A program made the position numbers and the translations under genes. The notes under the pieces are model-generated. The model searched no databases. It was given only the letters and a program-made list of their open reading frames with translations, and had not been told where the DNA came from. This document shows, piece by piece, positions 26,242-33,166 of a DNA stretch of 64,000 bases (position 1 is the first letter of the stretch; each line of letters begins with the position of its first letter). The stretch comes from Microbacterium sp. Root53 (GTDB taxonomy: Bacteria > Actinomycetota > Actinomycetes > Actinomycetales > Microbacteriaceae): positions 238,946 to 302,945 of the forward strand of contig NZ_LMFR01000001.1 in NCBI RefSeq assembly GCF_001426925.1, given 5' to 3'.

Positions 26242-26730
26242 TCAGGCGAGCACGCGCAGCAGGCGCGCGAGCGTGCCCTGATCCTCGCGGCTGAGGCCGC
26301 GCAGCTCCTCGGCCTCGCGCAGCGCGAGAGCCGTCATCGCGGCGTCCGCGCGCGCCGACCCCTCCGGGCAGAGCCGCACGAGCACGCCGCGGCCGTCGCG
26401 CGGGTTCGGGCGGCGCTCGACCAGCCCGCGCTCGACGAGCTTGTCGATCCGGTGAGTCATGGCGGCGCTGCCGATCATCGTCGCTCCGACCAGCTGCATG
26501 GGCGTGAGCTCGTGCGGCGGCTCCTCGCGCCGCAGCGCCGCGAGGACGTCGAACTCCCATGCGGCGAGCCCCGCGCCGCGGAACACCTCGGCGCGCAGCT
26601 TCGCCAGCCGGTTTGCGGCGCGGCGCAGCCGCGACATCACGTCGAGCGGCGTCAGGTCGAGATCCGGCAGGCGCCGCGACCACGCGTCGATGAGCAGATC
26701 GACCTCGTCATCGCGGGCATCGGCGGGCAT
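26242..26730 (-). CDS. MarR family transcriptional regulator
   Basis: Predicted 162-residue winged-helix repressor. The DNA-binding part runs through LAAWEFDVLAALRRE, LTPMQLVGATMIGSAAMTHR (helix-turn-helix) and the wing VERRPNPRDGRGVLVRLCPEG, with a C-terminal dimerisation helix. The ATG at 26730 is 6 bases past TACCGT (26742-26737) on the minus strand, so it is probably leaderless. It faces the flavin reductase and may respond to oxidants or phenolic compounds like other MarR proteins, but that is inference. Confidence 0.92.
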   Translation of the reverse strand: MPADARDDEVDLLIDAWSRRLPDLDLTPLDVMSRLRRAANRLAKLRAEVFRGAGLAAWEFDVLAALRREEPPHELTPMQLVGATMIGSAAMTHRIDKLVERGLVERRPNPRDGRGVLVRLCPEGSARADAAMTALALREAEELRGLSREDQGTLARLLRVLA

Positions 26731-26776
26731 GGATCCACGGTAGCGGGCGCGCCATCGGGGCGGGGCCCGCGCGCGC

Positions 26777-27076
26777 TCACGCGTCGAGCACGTGCAGCCG
26801 CACGGTCACGCTCCCGCCGTCGTGGAGGCCCTCCGCCTCGCGCACGGCCTTCTTGAGCGGAAGCACATATGAGCCGCTCTTCGAGTCGGGGAAGATCGAC
26901 GTCGCCCACTCCGTCTCGCCGACCCGCACCCGCACGCGCACGGACCCGAAGCCGCTGCGCGGCCGGGGGATCTCGCGGATGTCCTCGCTCAGCTCGGGCG
27001 GAACCGCGGTGAAGTACCAGGGCGAGTCGTCTCGCGCCTGCCACCGGAACACGACCGACTCGAACTCGAAGATCAC
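26777..27076 (-). CDS. DUF1905 domain-containing protein
   Basis: Predicted 99-residue small beta-rich protein. The sequence FEFESVVFRWQARDDSPWYF, GFGSVRVRVRVGETEWATSIF and YVLPLKKAVREAEGL follow the DUF1905 pattern; the function is unknown. The GTG at 27076 is 7 bases after TAGGGT (27089-27084) on the minus strand, a leaderless arrangement. Confidence 0.88.
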   Translation of the reverse strand: MIFEFESVVFRWQARDDSPWYFTAVPPELSEDIREIPRPRSGFGSVRVRVRVGETEWATSIFPDSKSGSYVLPLKKAVREAEGLHDGGSVTVRLHVLDA

Positions 27077-27133
27077 GGCGCCGACCCTACCGCGCGGTGC
27101 CGACCTTGCCGCAGTGCGGGCATCCGCTCCGGC

Positions 27134-27700
27134 TCAGCGCCGCGGCGATCGCAGGATCGTGCGCATGTAGCCGACGCCGACCACCACGTGGATGACCGCC
27201 CCGACCGCGCAGATGACCTGGCCCGCGGTGGCGACGGCCCCCGCGCCGGGAAGCAGCCCGAAGCCGACGAGCGCGATGCCCGACATCATCACCGCGGTGC
27301 GGATCTTGCCGAGTCGCGTCACCTGCGGAGGCTGCGCGGGGCGCACGCTCAGGTACAGCGCGGTGAGCGCGATGTCGATCACGCCCACGGCCAGGGCCAC
27401 CCACATCTGCAGATGGCCGGCGATGACCAGCGCCACCACGATTGCGACGACGCCGATGCGGTCCGAGATCGGATCGAACATGGCGCCGGTCCGGCTGGTC
27501 TGGCCGAGCCGGCGGGCGAGATGCCCGTCGACCCAGTCGGACCCACCGAAGACCACGAGGAGGACGACCGTCAGGACGGGGTCGCCGTGCCCCACGAGCA
27601 GGATGACGATGGGGACGACGAGCGCCAGTCGCAGGAGCGTGATCGCGTTCGGGATCGTCGCCCAGTCCCGCGAACGCCCGCTGCTCGGCTCTGTGCTCAT
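27134..27700 (-). CDS. CDP-alcohol phosphatidyltransferase family protein (PgsA-like)
   Basis: Predicted 188-residue membrane enzyme that transfers a phosphatidyl group from CDP-diacylglycerol to an alcohol. The signature DxxDGxxAR(x8)GxxxDxxxD is complete in DWVDGHLARRLG and GAMFDPISDR. About five to six membrane segments are present, starting with ITLLRLALVVPIVILLVG. The acceptor (glycerol phosphate, inositol phosphate or another phospholipid) cannot be told from sequence. The ATG at 27700 matches the family length. A tRNA-Gly gene lies just upstream on the same strand. Confidence 0.9.
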   Translation of the reverse strand: MSTEPSSGRSRDWATIPNAITLLRLALVVPIVILLVGHGDPVLTVVLLVVFGGSDWVDGHLARRLGQTSRTGAMFDPISDRIGVVAIVVALVIAGHLQMWVALAVGVIDIALTALYLSVRPAQPPQVTRLGKIRTAVMMSGIALVGFGLLPGAGAVATAGQVICAVGAVIHVVVGVGYMRTILRSPRR

Positions 27701-27754
27701 CCGAGAACCCGCCTTCGACGACGAGACGACATCCGCGGATCCATGGATGTCATA

Positions 27755-27828
27755 TGGAGGGGCTGACGGGAATCGAACCCGCGCTGTCTGCTTGGGAAGC
27801 AGAAGTTCTGCCATTGAACTACAGCCCC
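27755..27828 (-). tRNA. tRNA-Gly (anticodon CCC), CCA encoded
   Basis: On the minus strand GGGGCTG (27828-27822) pairs with CAGCCCC (27765-27759) as the acceptor stem. TCTGC and GCAGA enclose the loop TTCCCAA, giving anticodon CCC, and the T-arm has GGTTCGATTCC. The discriminator is T and the 3' CCA is in the genome. The mature part without CCA is 71 bases, usual for tRNA-Gly. Confidence 0.96.
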
Positions 27829-27966
27829 GTACGCGCCGGAGCGCGTGTCAGCCAGCATAACAGCGCTCATCCGAGGCTCGTCCAACCCGCGGTCGACCGC
27901 CGAACCCGCGTCCGATGGGACGCGGGTTCGGCAATCGGATGCGGGTTCGGCGCCGGGGCGCTGGGC

Positions 27967-28479
27967 TCAGCGCTTCTTCCGGCCGCCGGTCGCGGCGCGG
28001 GTGAGGCGGTTGAGCACCATGAGCGCGACGGCGCCGATCGCGGCGACGACCCAGGGCTTGCGCTTCGCGAACGACTTCGCCTCGGTCATCATCGTCTCGG
28101 GGTCGCGCTGCGACACCCAGTCCGACGCCTGCTTGAGGCCCTCGGAGGCCTTGCCGGCGAGATCGCCGACCACGCCCTCCTTCTGCGACAGCGACCCGAC
28201 CTTGTCGCCGGCCGTGCGCAGCCCCTCGGCGACCTTGTGCTGCCCCGTCGCCGCCTGATCCGTCAGCTCGTCCTCGGCCTTGGCGGCGGCCTCCGCGGCG
28301 CGCTCCTTCGCCTCCTCGACCGTGGCGGCGGCCTCCTCGCGGGCGCTCGCGCCCGAGGCCTCCGCCTCCGCGCGGGCGGTGCCGGTGGTCTCGGCGGCCG
28401 CCTGCTTCGCCTCCTCAGCCGTGGTCGGGGCCGTCGTGTCGGCGCCTCCGGTGTGCGTCTGGCCTTGGTCCTGCGACAT
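27967..28479 (-). CDS. Hypothetical Ala/Glu-rich coiled protein with a C-terminal membrane anchor
   Basis: Predicted 170-residue protein. Residues 1-25 are polar and disordered, followed by about 70 residues rich in Ala, Glu and Lys that should form long amphipathic helices (EEAKQAAAETTGTARAEAEA, TVEEAKERAAEAAAKAEDEL), similar in style to late-embryogenesis-abundant or ElaB-like proteins. A C-terminal helix RKPWVVAAIGAVALMVLNRL with a basic tail suggests membrane anchoring. GGAG precedes the ATG at 28479. A stress or ribosome-hibernation-type role is only an analogy. Confidence 0.75.
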   Translation of the reverse strand: MSQDQGQTHTGGADTTAPTTAEEAKQAAAETTGTARAEAEASGASAREEAAATVEEAKERAAEAAAKAEDELTDQAATGQHKVAEGLRTAGDKVGSLSQKEGVVGDLAGKASEGLKQASDWVSQRDPETMMTEAKSFAKRKPWVVAAIGAVALMVLNRLTRAATGGRKKR

Positions 28480-28631
28480 GCGCTTCTCCTTCCGACGTGG
28501 CTTGATCACCGATGTAACGCGAACCGGCCGCCGTGCGCCTCCCACTTGACGAGAGAGCCCGGCGTGTGCCACGGGGTCCGACCGGGGTCGCCGCGACGGC
28601 TCGAGCCGGCGCCGCCCAATAGGCTGGTGCC

Positions 28632-29237
28632 GTGCTGCTCTCGGATCGCGACATCAAGGCTGAGCTCGACTCGGGCCGCATCGGCCTGGACCCCTACGAC
28701 CCGGCGATGGTGCAGCCGTCGAGCATCGACGTGCGGCTCGACCGGTACTTCCGGCTGTTCGACAACCACAAGTACCCGTTCATCGACCCGGCCGAGGACC
28801 AGCCCGACCTGACGCACCTGGTCGAGGTCGAGCCCGACGAGCCGTTCATCCTGCACCCCGGCGAGTTCGTGCTGGGCTCGACGTTCGAGGCGGTCACCCT
28901 GCCCGACGACGTCGCCGCGCGCCTGGAGGGCAAGTCGTCCCTCGGCCGCCTCGGGCTGCTCACGCACTCCACCGCCGGCTTCATCGACCCCGGCTTCTCG
29001 GGCCACGTGACCCTCGAGCTCTCGAACGTCGCGACCCTGCCGATCAAGCTCTGGCCGGGGATGAAGATCGGTCAGCTGTGCTTCTTCCGCCTCACCTCGC
29101 CCGCCGAGAGCCCCTACGGCTCGGGTGCCTACGGCAACCGCTACCAGGGGCAGCGTGGACCGACGGCGTCACGCTCGTTCCAGCGCTTCCACCGCACGGA
29201 CGTCTCGGTGACGGACGCCGGTTCCGCCGGGTCCTAG
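28632..29237 (+). CDS. dcd: dCTP deaminase
   Basis: Predicted 201-residue enzyme converting dCTP to dUTP, and in actinobacteria often on to dUMP, supplying thymidylate synthesis. Visible motifs are [62 protein letters not shown] split around the catalytic RLEGKSS, the Glu in [21 protein letters not shown], and [13 protein letters not shown] near the C-terminus. GTG at 28632 lies 6 bases after TAGGCT (28620-28625), so it is leaderless. Its last 11 codons are duplicated in degenerate form directly downstream (29240-29277). Confidence 0.96.
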   Translation: MLLSDRDIKAELDSGRIGLDPYDPAMVQPSSIDVRLDRYFRLFDNHKYPFIDPAEDQPDLTHLVEVEPDEPFILHPGEFVLGSTFEAVTLPDDVAARLEGKSSLGRLGLLTHSTAGFIDPGFSGHVTLELSNVATLPIKLWPGMKIGQLCFFRLTSPAESPYGSGAYGNRYQGQRGPTASRSFQRFHRTDVSVTDAGSAGS

Positions 29238-29277
29238 GCGTCTCCGTGACGGACGCCGGCTCCGTCGGGTCCTGACG
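29202..29277 (+). repeat. Imperfect 38-base tandem duplication of the dcd 3' end
   Basis: Bases 29202-29239 and 29240-29277 are near-identical. The first copy encodes the Dcd tail [11 protein letters not shown] and the stop. The second encodes [11 protein letters not shown] with its own TGA after the real stop TAG. Confidence 0.85.
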
Positions 29278-29327
29278 GTCGCGCGATCCCGCTGACCGGC
29301 GAGGCCGCGGCCGGCGCGTGACGCCCG

Positions 29328-29351
29328 CCGAGCCCTCCGCGGAAGGCTCGG
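29328..29351 (+). terminator. Likely dcd terminator
   Basis: CCGAGCC (29328-29334) pairs with GGCTCGG (29345-29351), and the inner TCCGCGGA is itself self-complementary apart from one mismatched position. It lies about 90 bases after the dcd stop and before the next promoter. Confidence 0.65.
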
Positions 29352-29584
29352 TGAACGGCGGCTGAACAATGCCGCGAGCGGAATATTCCGGTCCGTACGG
29401 GGTGCGACGCTGGAGAAGGCCCGTCGGCGGAAGCGGGCCGGGACCCGCCCCCGGGCGGTCCCGGCAGCGCAGGCGACGGGCGGCGCACTGCGCTCGCACC
29501 ACTCTCGGCACGGCTCTCGGATCGACATCGGATCGACTGGCATCCGCTGCCGGGCGGAGCGGGCCCCGAGAGAGGATCCACCGC
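29352..29584 (+). promoter_or_regulatory. Long leader of the phosphonatase-like gene pair
   Basis: This non-coding stretch has a perfect palindrome GGAATATTCC (29380-29389) in an AT-richer patch, which may be a promoter or operator. From 29401 a GC-rich region could fold: GGTGCGA (29401-29407) pairs with TCGCACC (29494-29500), enclosing further stems. Direct repeats GGATCGAC occur at 29519 and 29530. I recognise no known riboswitch class. It ends in AGAGAGGA before the ATG at 29585. Confidence 0.45.
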
Positions 29585-30319
29585 ATGTCCCAGGTAGCCG
29601 AGGCCGCCGTCCCCGTCGCGCAGCCGCTGTCGACCGTCGAGCTGGTCGTGCTCGACATGGCCGGCACGACGGTCCGCGACGACGGCGTGGTCGAGCGCGC
29701 CTTCCAGCGCGCCAACGAGCGCACCGGGGTCGCCGACCGGATGCCCTGGGAGGAGGCGCTGCAGTACGTGCGCGACACGATGGGCCAGTCGAAGATCGAC
29801 GTCTTCACGCATCTCGCCGGGGGAGACCGCGCCCGCGCCGAGGAGGCCACCTCGGCGTTCGAGCGGGCCTACGCCGAGCTCATCACGGAGGACGGCGTGC
29901 AGCCGATCCCCGGCGCCCGGGAGCTTCTCGAGGACCTGCGCGACGCGGGCGTGAGCGTCGTCCTGACCACGGGCTTCGCGCCCGTGACGCGCGACGCCAT
30001 CCTCGACGGACTCGGGTGGCGCGACCTCGTCGACGAGGCGCTCTCGCCCGTCGACGTGGGGCGCGGCCGCCCCGCGCCGGACCTCGTGCTCGGAGCCGCG
30101 CTCGTCGCGCAGGTCTCCGGCGTCGGCGCGATCGTCGTCGCGGGGGACACCGCGAGCGACGTGGCCTCGGGGCTCTCCGCGGGCGCCGGCCTGGTGGTCG
30201 GAGTGCTCACGGGGGCGCACGACCGCGCGGCGCTCGAGGCCGCGGGCGCGCACGCCGTGATCGACGACGTCACGGGGCTGCGCGCGCTCCTCGGCCTGCC
30301 CGAGCGCCACCGGGGCTGA
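29585..30319 (+). CDS. Phosphonatase-like HAD hydrolase
   Basis: Predicted 244-residue HAD-superfamily enzyme similar to phosphonoacetaldehyde hydrolase (PhnX), which breaks a C-P bond. HAD motif I is LVVLDMAGTTVRDDG, with the DxAGTT form typical of phosphonatases; motif II is VVLTTGF, motif III GRGRPAPDLV, motif IV AGDTASDVASG. The segment TMGQSKIDVF has a lysine in the region where PhnX forms its Schiff base, from memory of the PhnX sequence. The partner gene one base downstream belongs to the phosphonate-associated dehydrogenase family, supporting a phosphonate role. The substrate is not proven. Confidence 0.87.
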   Translation: MSQVAEAAVPVAQPLSTVELVVLDMAGTTVRDDGVVERAFQRANERTGVADRMPWEEALQYVRDTMGQSKIDVFTHLAGGDRARAEEATSAFERAYAELITEDGVQPIPGARELLEDLRDAGVSVVLTTGFAPVTRDAILDGLGWRDLVDEALSPVDVGRGRPAPDLVLGAALVAQVSGVGAIVVAGDTASDVASGLSAGAGLVVGVLTGAHDRAALEAAGAHAVIDDVTGLRALLGLPERHRG

Positions 30320-30320
30320 C

Positions 30321-31481
30321 GTGGCCTCGCCCGCCCTCGCCCAGACGCCCGCCCCTACGACGCGGAGCGTCTGCCTCACGCCGCCCGCCCTCGCGATGGT
30401 GTGGACCGGCGCCGGTCGCCCGCACGAGACCGTCGCCGTGCCGGGCGTCGGGCTCGGCGCGGGCGAGACGCTCGTGCAGATCGAGCTGGCCACGGTCTGC
30501 GGATCGGACATCCACACGGTCGAAGGACGCCGCGCCGCGCCGACGCCGCTCGTCCTCGGCCACGAGTACGTCGGCCGCGTGGTCGACGTGGCGGAGGGCG
30601 TGCGGGCCGTCGACGGCGCCGTGGTCCAGGTCGGCGACCGTGTGGTGTGGTCGATCATGGCCAGCTGCCGCGACTGCGACCGCTGCCGGCACGGCGTGCC
30701 GCAGAAGTGCCGCTCGCTCGTCAAGTACGGGCACGAGCGCATCCAGCCGCGGTGGGAGCTGACGGGCGGCTTCGCCACCCACGCTCACCTGCGCGACGGC
30801 ACGACCATCGTGCGCGTCGGCGAGGCGCTGCCCGCCGAGGTCCTGGCGCCCGCGGCATGCGGCTCCGCCACCGCATGGGCGGCGCTCGCGCGGGCCGACG
30901 AGGTGGTCGACGTCGACGACGCCACGGTGCTGATCATGGGCGCCGGGCTCATCGGCCTGACCGCGTGCGCGATGGCGAGCGACCGCGGCGCGACCGTCGT
31001 CGTCGCGGATCCGGATCCGGCCCGCCGCGCGCTCGCCACCCGGTTCGGCGCGGCCCAGGCCGTGGACCCGACGGGACGCCGGGCGCTGGACTCCGCGCTC
31101 GCCGCCACCGGGGCCGCGGAGTTCGACGTCGTGCTCGAGGCCTCCGGCTCGCCGCGCGCCGTGCAGGCCGCGATCGACGCCGTGGGCGTCGGGGGAGTGG
31201 TCGTGCTGGTCGACAGCGTCTTCCCGTCCGACCCGGTGCCGCTGGACCCGGAGCGGCTCGTCCGCGGGCTGGCCACCATCCGGGGCGTGCACAACTACAC
31301 CCCGCGGGACCTCGGCGGCGCCCTCGGCTACCTCCGCCACCACGCGGCGGAGCACCCGTTCGTCGAGCTGGTGAGCGCCCGCTACCCGCTCGCCCAGGTC
31401 GACCAGGCGCTCGCGGCCGCGGCCGCGGGCAAGGCCGTGCGGGTGGCGATCGACCCGCGCGACGCGCAGCGCCGCCGCTGA
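30321..31481 (+). CDS. Zinc-dependent alcohol dehydrogenase, phosphonate-associated (HpnZ-like)
   Basis: Predicted 386-residue medium-chain dehydrogenase. Catalytic zinc ligands are expected in TVCGSDIHTVEG and LGHEYVGRV. The structural zinc loop is SCRDCDRCRHGVPQKC, with four cysteines. The cofactor site is VLIMGAGLIGLTACAMA, followed by VVADPDPARR, where the Asp suggests NAD. The pattern, including SLVKYGHE and GGFATHAHL, is that of the putative phosphonate catabolism dehydrogenase family often found beside a phosphonatase-like hydrolase. GTG at 30321 begins one base after the hydrolase stop, so the two form an operon. No phosphonate transporter or C-P lyase gene is in the window. Confidence 0.87.
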   Translation: MASPALAQTPAPTTRSVCLTPPALAMVWTGAGRPHETVAVPGVGLGAGETLVQIELATVCGSDIHTVEGRRAAPTPLVLGHEYVGRVVDVAEGVRAVDGAVVQVGDRVVWSIMASCRDCDRCRHGVPQKCRSLVKYGHERIQPRWELTGGFATHAHLRDGTTIVRVGEALPAEVLAPAACGSATAWAALARADEVVDVDDATVLIMGAGLIGLTACAMASDRGATVVVADPDPARRALATRFGAAQAVDPTGRRALDSALAATGAAEFDVVLEASGSPRAVQAAIDAVGVGGVVVLVDSVFPSDPVPLDPERLVRGLATIRGVHNYTPRDLGGALGYLRHHAAEHPFVELVSARYPLAQVDQALAAAAAGKAVRVAIDPRDAQRRR

Positions 31482-31485
31482 CGCC

Positions 31486-31518
31486 GGATCCCCGCCGGCG
31501 CGACGCCGACGGGGATCC
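31486..31518. terminator. Bidirectional terminator between convergent genes
   Basis: GGATCCCCG (31486-31494) pairs with CGGGGATCC (31510-31518), and an inner CGGCG pairs with CGCCG. It lies between the stops of the dehydrogenase and the GDPD gene. Confidence 0.8.
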
Positions 31519-31531
31519 AGGCCAGGTGCGA

Positions 31532-32353
31532 TCAGTCGTTCGCGCGCTCGAGGAGCAGGTTCTCGAGGCGGTCGGGGAAGTTCGTGATGATGCCGTCGAC
31601 GTCCGAGTCCAGCAGACGCGTCATGGTGGCCGTGTCGTTGACGGTCCACACGTGCACGTCCATGCCCTGCGCGTGGACGGCGTCGATGTACTCCGGCGTG
31701 GCCTGGGCCCAGTTCGGGTTGATCTGGTCGGCCCACTCGGCGTACGCCGGCAGCGTCGCGACCGCGGGGGCGCCGAGCAGTCCGACCGGCGTCTCCGGCG
31801 CCAGGTCGGAGTACGTCTTCATCGACACCCTGTTGAAGCTCTGCACCGCGAGGCGGCCGCTCGCGAGCGCCGAGTCGACGTACGCGGGGTAGGACTCGAA
31901 CACGTCGATGACCTTCTGCTCGACGCCGGGGTACAGCTCCGGCGCCTTGAGCTCCATCAGGATGCCCGAGCGGCTCGTGCGGACCTGCTCGATCATCTCG
32001 GCGAGGGTCGGCACGGTCTCGCCGGCGAACTCCGGGCCGAACCACGAGCCCGCGTCGAGCTGCTTCATCTCGGCCACGGTGAGGTCCGCGACGCGCCACG
32101 GCGCGCGGTCGGGGAAGACCTCCTCGACGTTCGTGGTGCGCGAGAGCGTGGTGTCGTGCATGAGCACCGGAACCCCGTCCTTGCTGAGCTGGACGTCCGA
32201 CTCGATCCAGGTGGACCCCTGCTCGATGCCCACCTGGAACGCGGCGAGCGTGTTCTCGGGCGCATAGCCCATCGCGCCGCGGTGCGCGGTGGTGACGACG
32301 GAGGCGATCTCGGGCTGTGCGTCCGAGGCGTCGGCGCCGCCGCCCCGCGTCAG
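31532..32353 (-). CDS. Glycerophosphodiester phosphodiesterase, no standard start codon
   Basis: Predicted enzyme hydrolysing glycerophosphodiesters to glycerol 3-phosphate and an alcohol. The catalytic HRG is present in TTAHRGAMGYAPENTLAAF, metal ligands in WIESDVQLSKDGVPV, the second histidine in LMHDTTLSRTT and a Lys-Glu region in LMELKAPE. The C-terminus IITNFPDRL is typical. No ATG, GTG or TTG occurs in frame between the upstream gene's stop and HRG; the first ATG (MGYAPENT) would delete HRG. A CTG at 32353-32351 overlaps the upstream TGA (CTGA), like the GTGA coupling of the previous pair, giving 273 residues. Either CTG is used or the 5' end is damaged. No signal peptide is visible. 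Confidence 0.75.
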   Translation of the reverse strand: MTRGGGADASDAQPEIASVVTTAHRGAMGYAPENTLAAFQVGIEQGSTWIESDVQLSKDGVPVLMHDTTLSRTTNVEEVFPDRAPWRVADLTVAEMKQLDAGSWFGPEFAGETVPTLAEMIEQVRTSRSGILMELKAPELYPGVEQKVIDVFESYPAYVDSALASGRLAVQSFNRVSMKTYSDLAPETPVGLLGAPAVATLPAYAEWADQINPNWAQATPEYIDAVHAQGMDVHVWTVNDTATMTRLLDSDVDGIITNFPDRLENLLLERAND

Positions 32354-32733
32354 GCCGTGACGTCTCCGTCGACGTACACCCAGCGCCCGCCGCGCCGCTC
32401 GAAGCGCGCGTGCTCGGCGAGCGCGCCCATCGTCCGCTCGCCCTCGTGCTCGGTCTCGTAGACCGCGACGAAGTCGACCTCGGATCCGGAGGCGCCGACG
32501 ATCTCGAGCCCGATCCAGCGGAGCCGGTCGTCGAACGTGAGCTCGCCCGCCGCCGGCCGCGTGCGCGGATGCCACGTGCGCAGCAGGTAGTCGGCGTCGT
32601 GCCGCGCGTACGCGCTGTAACGGGAGCGCATGAGCTCCTCGGGGGTCTCGGCGAGCCGCGCGCCGGAATGCAGCGCGCCGCAGCAGGCCAGGTACGCGCG
32701 CTCGCTGCCGCACGGGCAAGGATCGAACGTCAC
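32350..32733 (-). CDS. YchJ family (UPF0225) protein with SEC-C zinc motif
   Basis: Predicted 127-residue protein. The N-terminus is a zinc-binding SEC-C motif, CPCGSERAYLACCG, followed by a conserved YchJ core (PEELMRSRYSAYARHDADYL, TWHPRTRP, FVAVYE) with an NTF2-like fold. Function is unknown. GTG at 32733 overlaps the TfoX-like gene's stop by 4 bp (GTGA), and its own stop overlaps the putative CTG start of the GDPD gene. The three genes therefore look like a tightly coupled operon. Confidence 0.9.
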   Translation of the reverse strand: MTFDPCPCGSERAYLACCGALHSGARLAETPEELMRSRYSAYARHDADYLLRTWHPRTRPAAGELTFDDRLRWIGLEIVGASGSEVDFVAVYETEHEGERTMGALAEHARFERRGGRWVYVDGDVTA

Positions 32734-33074
32734 GCCGTGGCCCTCTTCGGGTTCTTCTCCTTGGGCGGCAGCTGCGCGACCCGCTCGACCGACGCGCCGA
32801 TCCACTCGGCCAGCTGCTCGTCGGTCGGGTCGTCGACCGTCACGAAGCCGGCCATGGTCTTGGAGCCCATCGTCATCGGCTTCGCGCCGCGCGCGATCGC
32901 CTCGTCCATCCCGTCCCGGCCCACCGGGACCATGAGCGACGAGCGCGTGATGCCCGCATACATGTGCCCGCGCAGCATCCACGCGATGCCGCCGAACATC
33001 TTCATCTCGGTCGCGTCGTCCGACACCGGCGCGTAGGCGCGGATGCGGTCGGCGAGCTCCTCGTCGTAGGCCAC
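32730..33074 (-). CDS. TfoX/Sxy N-terminal domain protein
   Basis: Predicted 114-residue protein matching the TfoX N-terminal domain (YDEELADRIRAY, KMFGGIAWMLRGHMYAGI, LMVPVGRDGMDEAI, GFVTVDDP). In proteobacteria TfoX regulates competence; the short actinobacterial versions have only this domain and unknown function. GTG at 33074 lies 6 bases after TACGCT (33086-33081) on the minus strand, a leaderless pattern. It heads the TfoX-YchJ-GDPD cluster. The C-terminus is lysine-rich. Confidence 0.88.
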   Translation of the reverse strand: MAYDEELADRIRAYAPVSDDATEMKMFGGIAWMLRGHMYAGITRSSLMVPVGRDGMDEAIARGAKPMTMGSKTMAGFVTVDDPTDEQLAEWIGASVERVAQLPPKEKNPKRATA

Positions 33075-33112
33075 GGGATCAGCGTACGTCGCGGTCGCGG
33101 CGCGGGAACGAC

Positions 33113-33148
33113 GGACGCCGCGCCCCGGAGAACCGGGACGCGGCGTCC
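33113..33148. terminator. Rho-independent terminator of the M6 protease gene
   Basis: GGACGCCGCGCCCCGG (33113-33128) and CCGGGACGCGGCGTCC (33133-33148) form a 16-bp stem with one mismatch and loop AGAA, just past the protease stop. Confidence 0.88.
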
Positions 33149-33166
33149 GCGCTGCGTCGAACGGGC

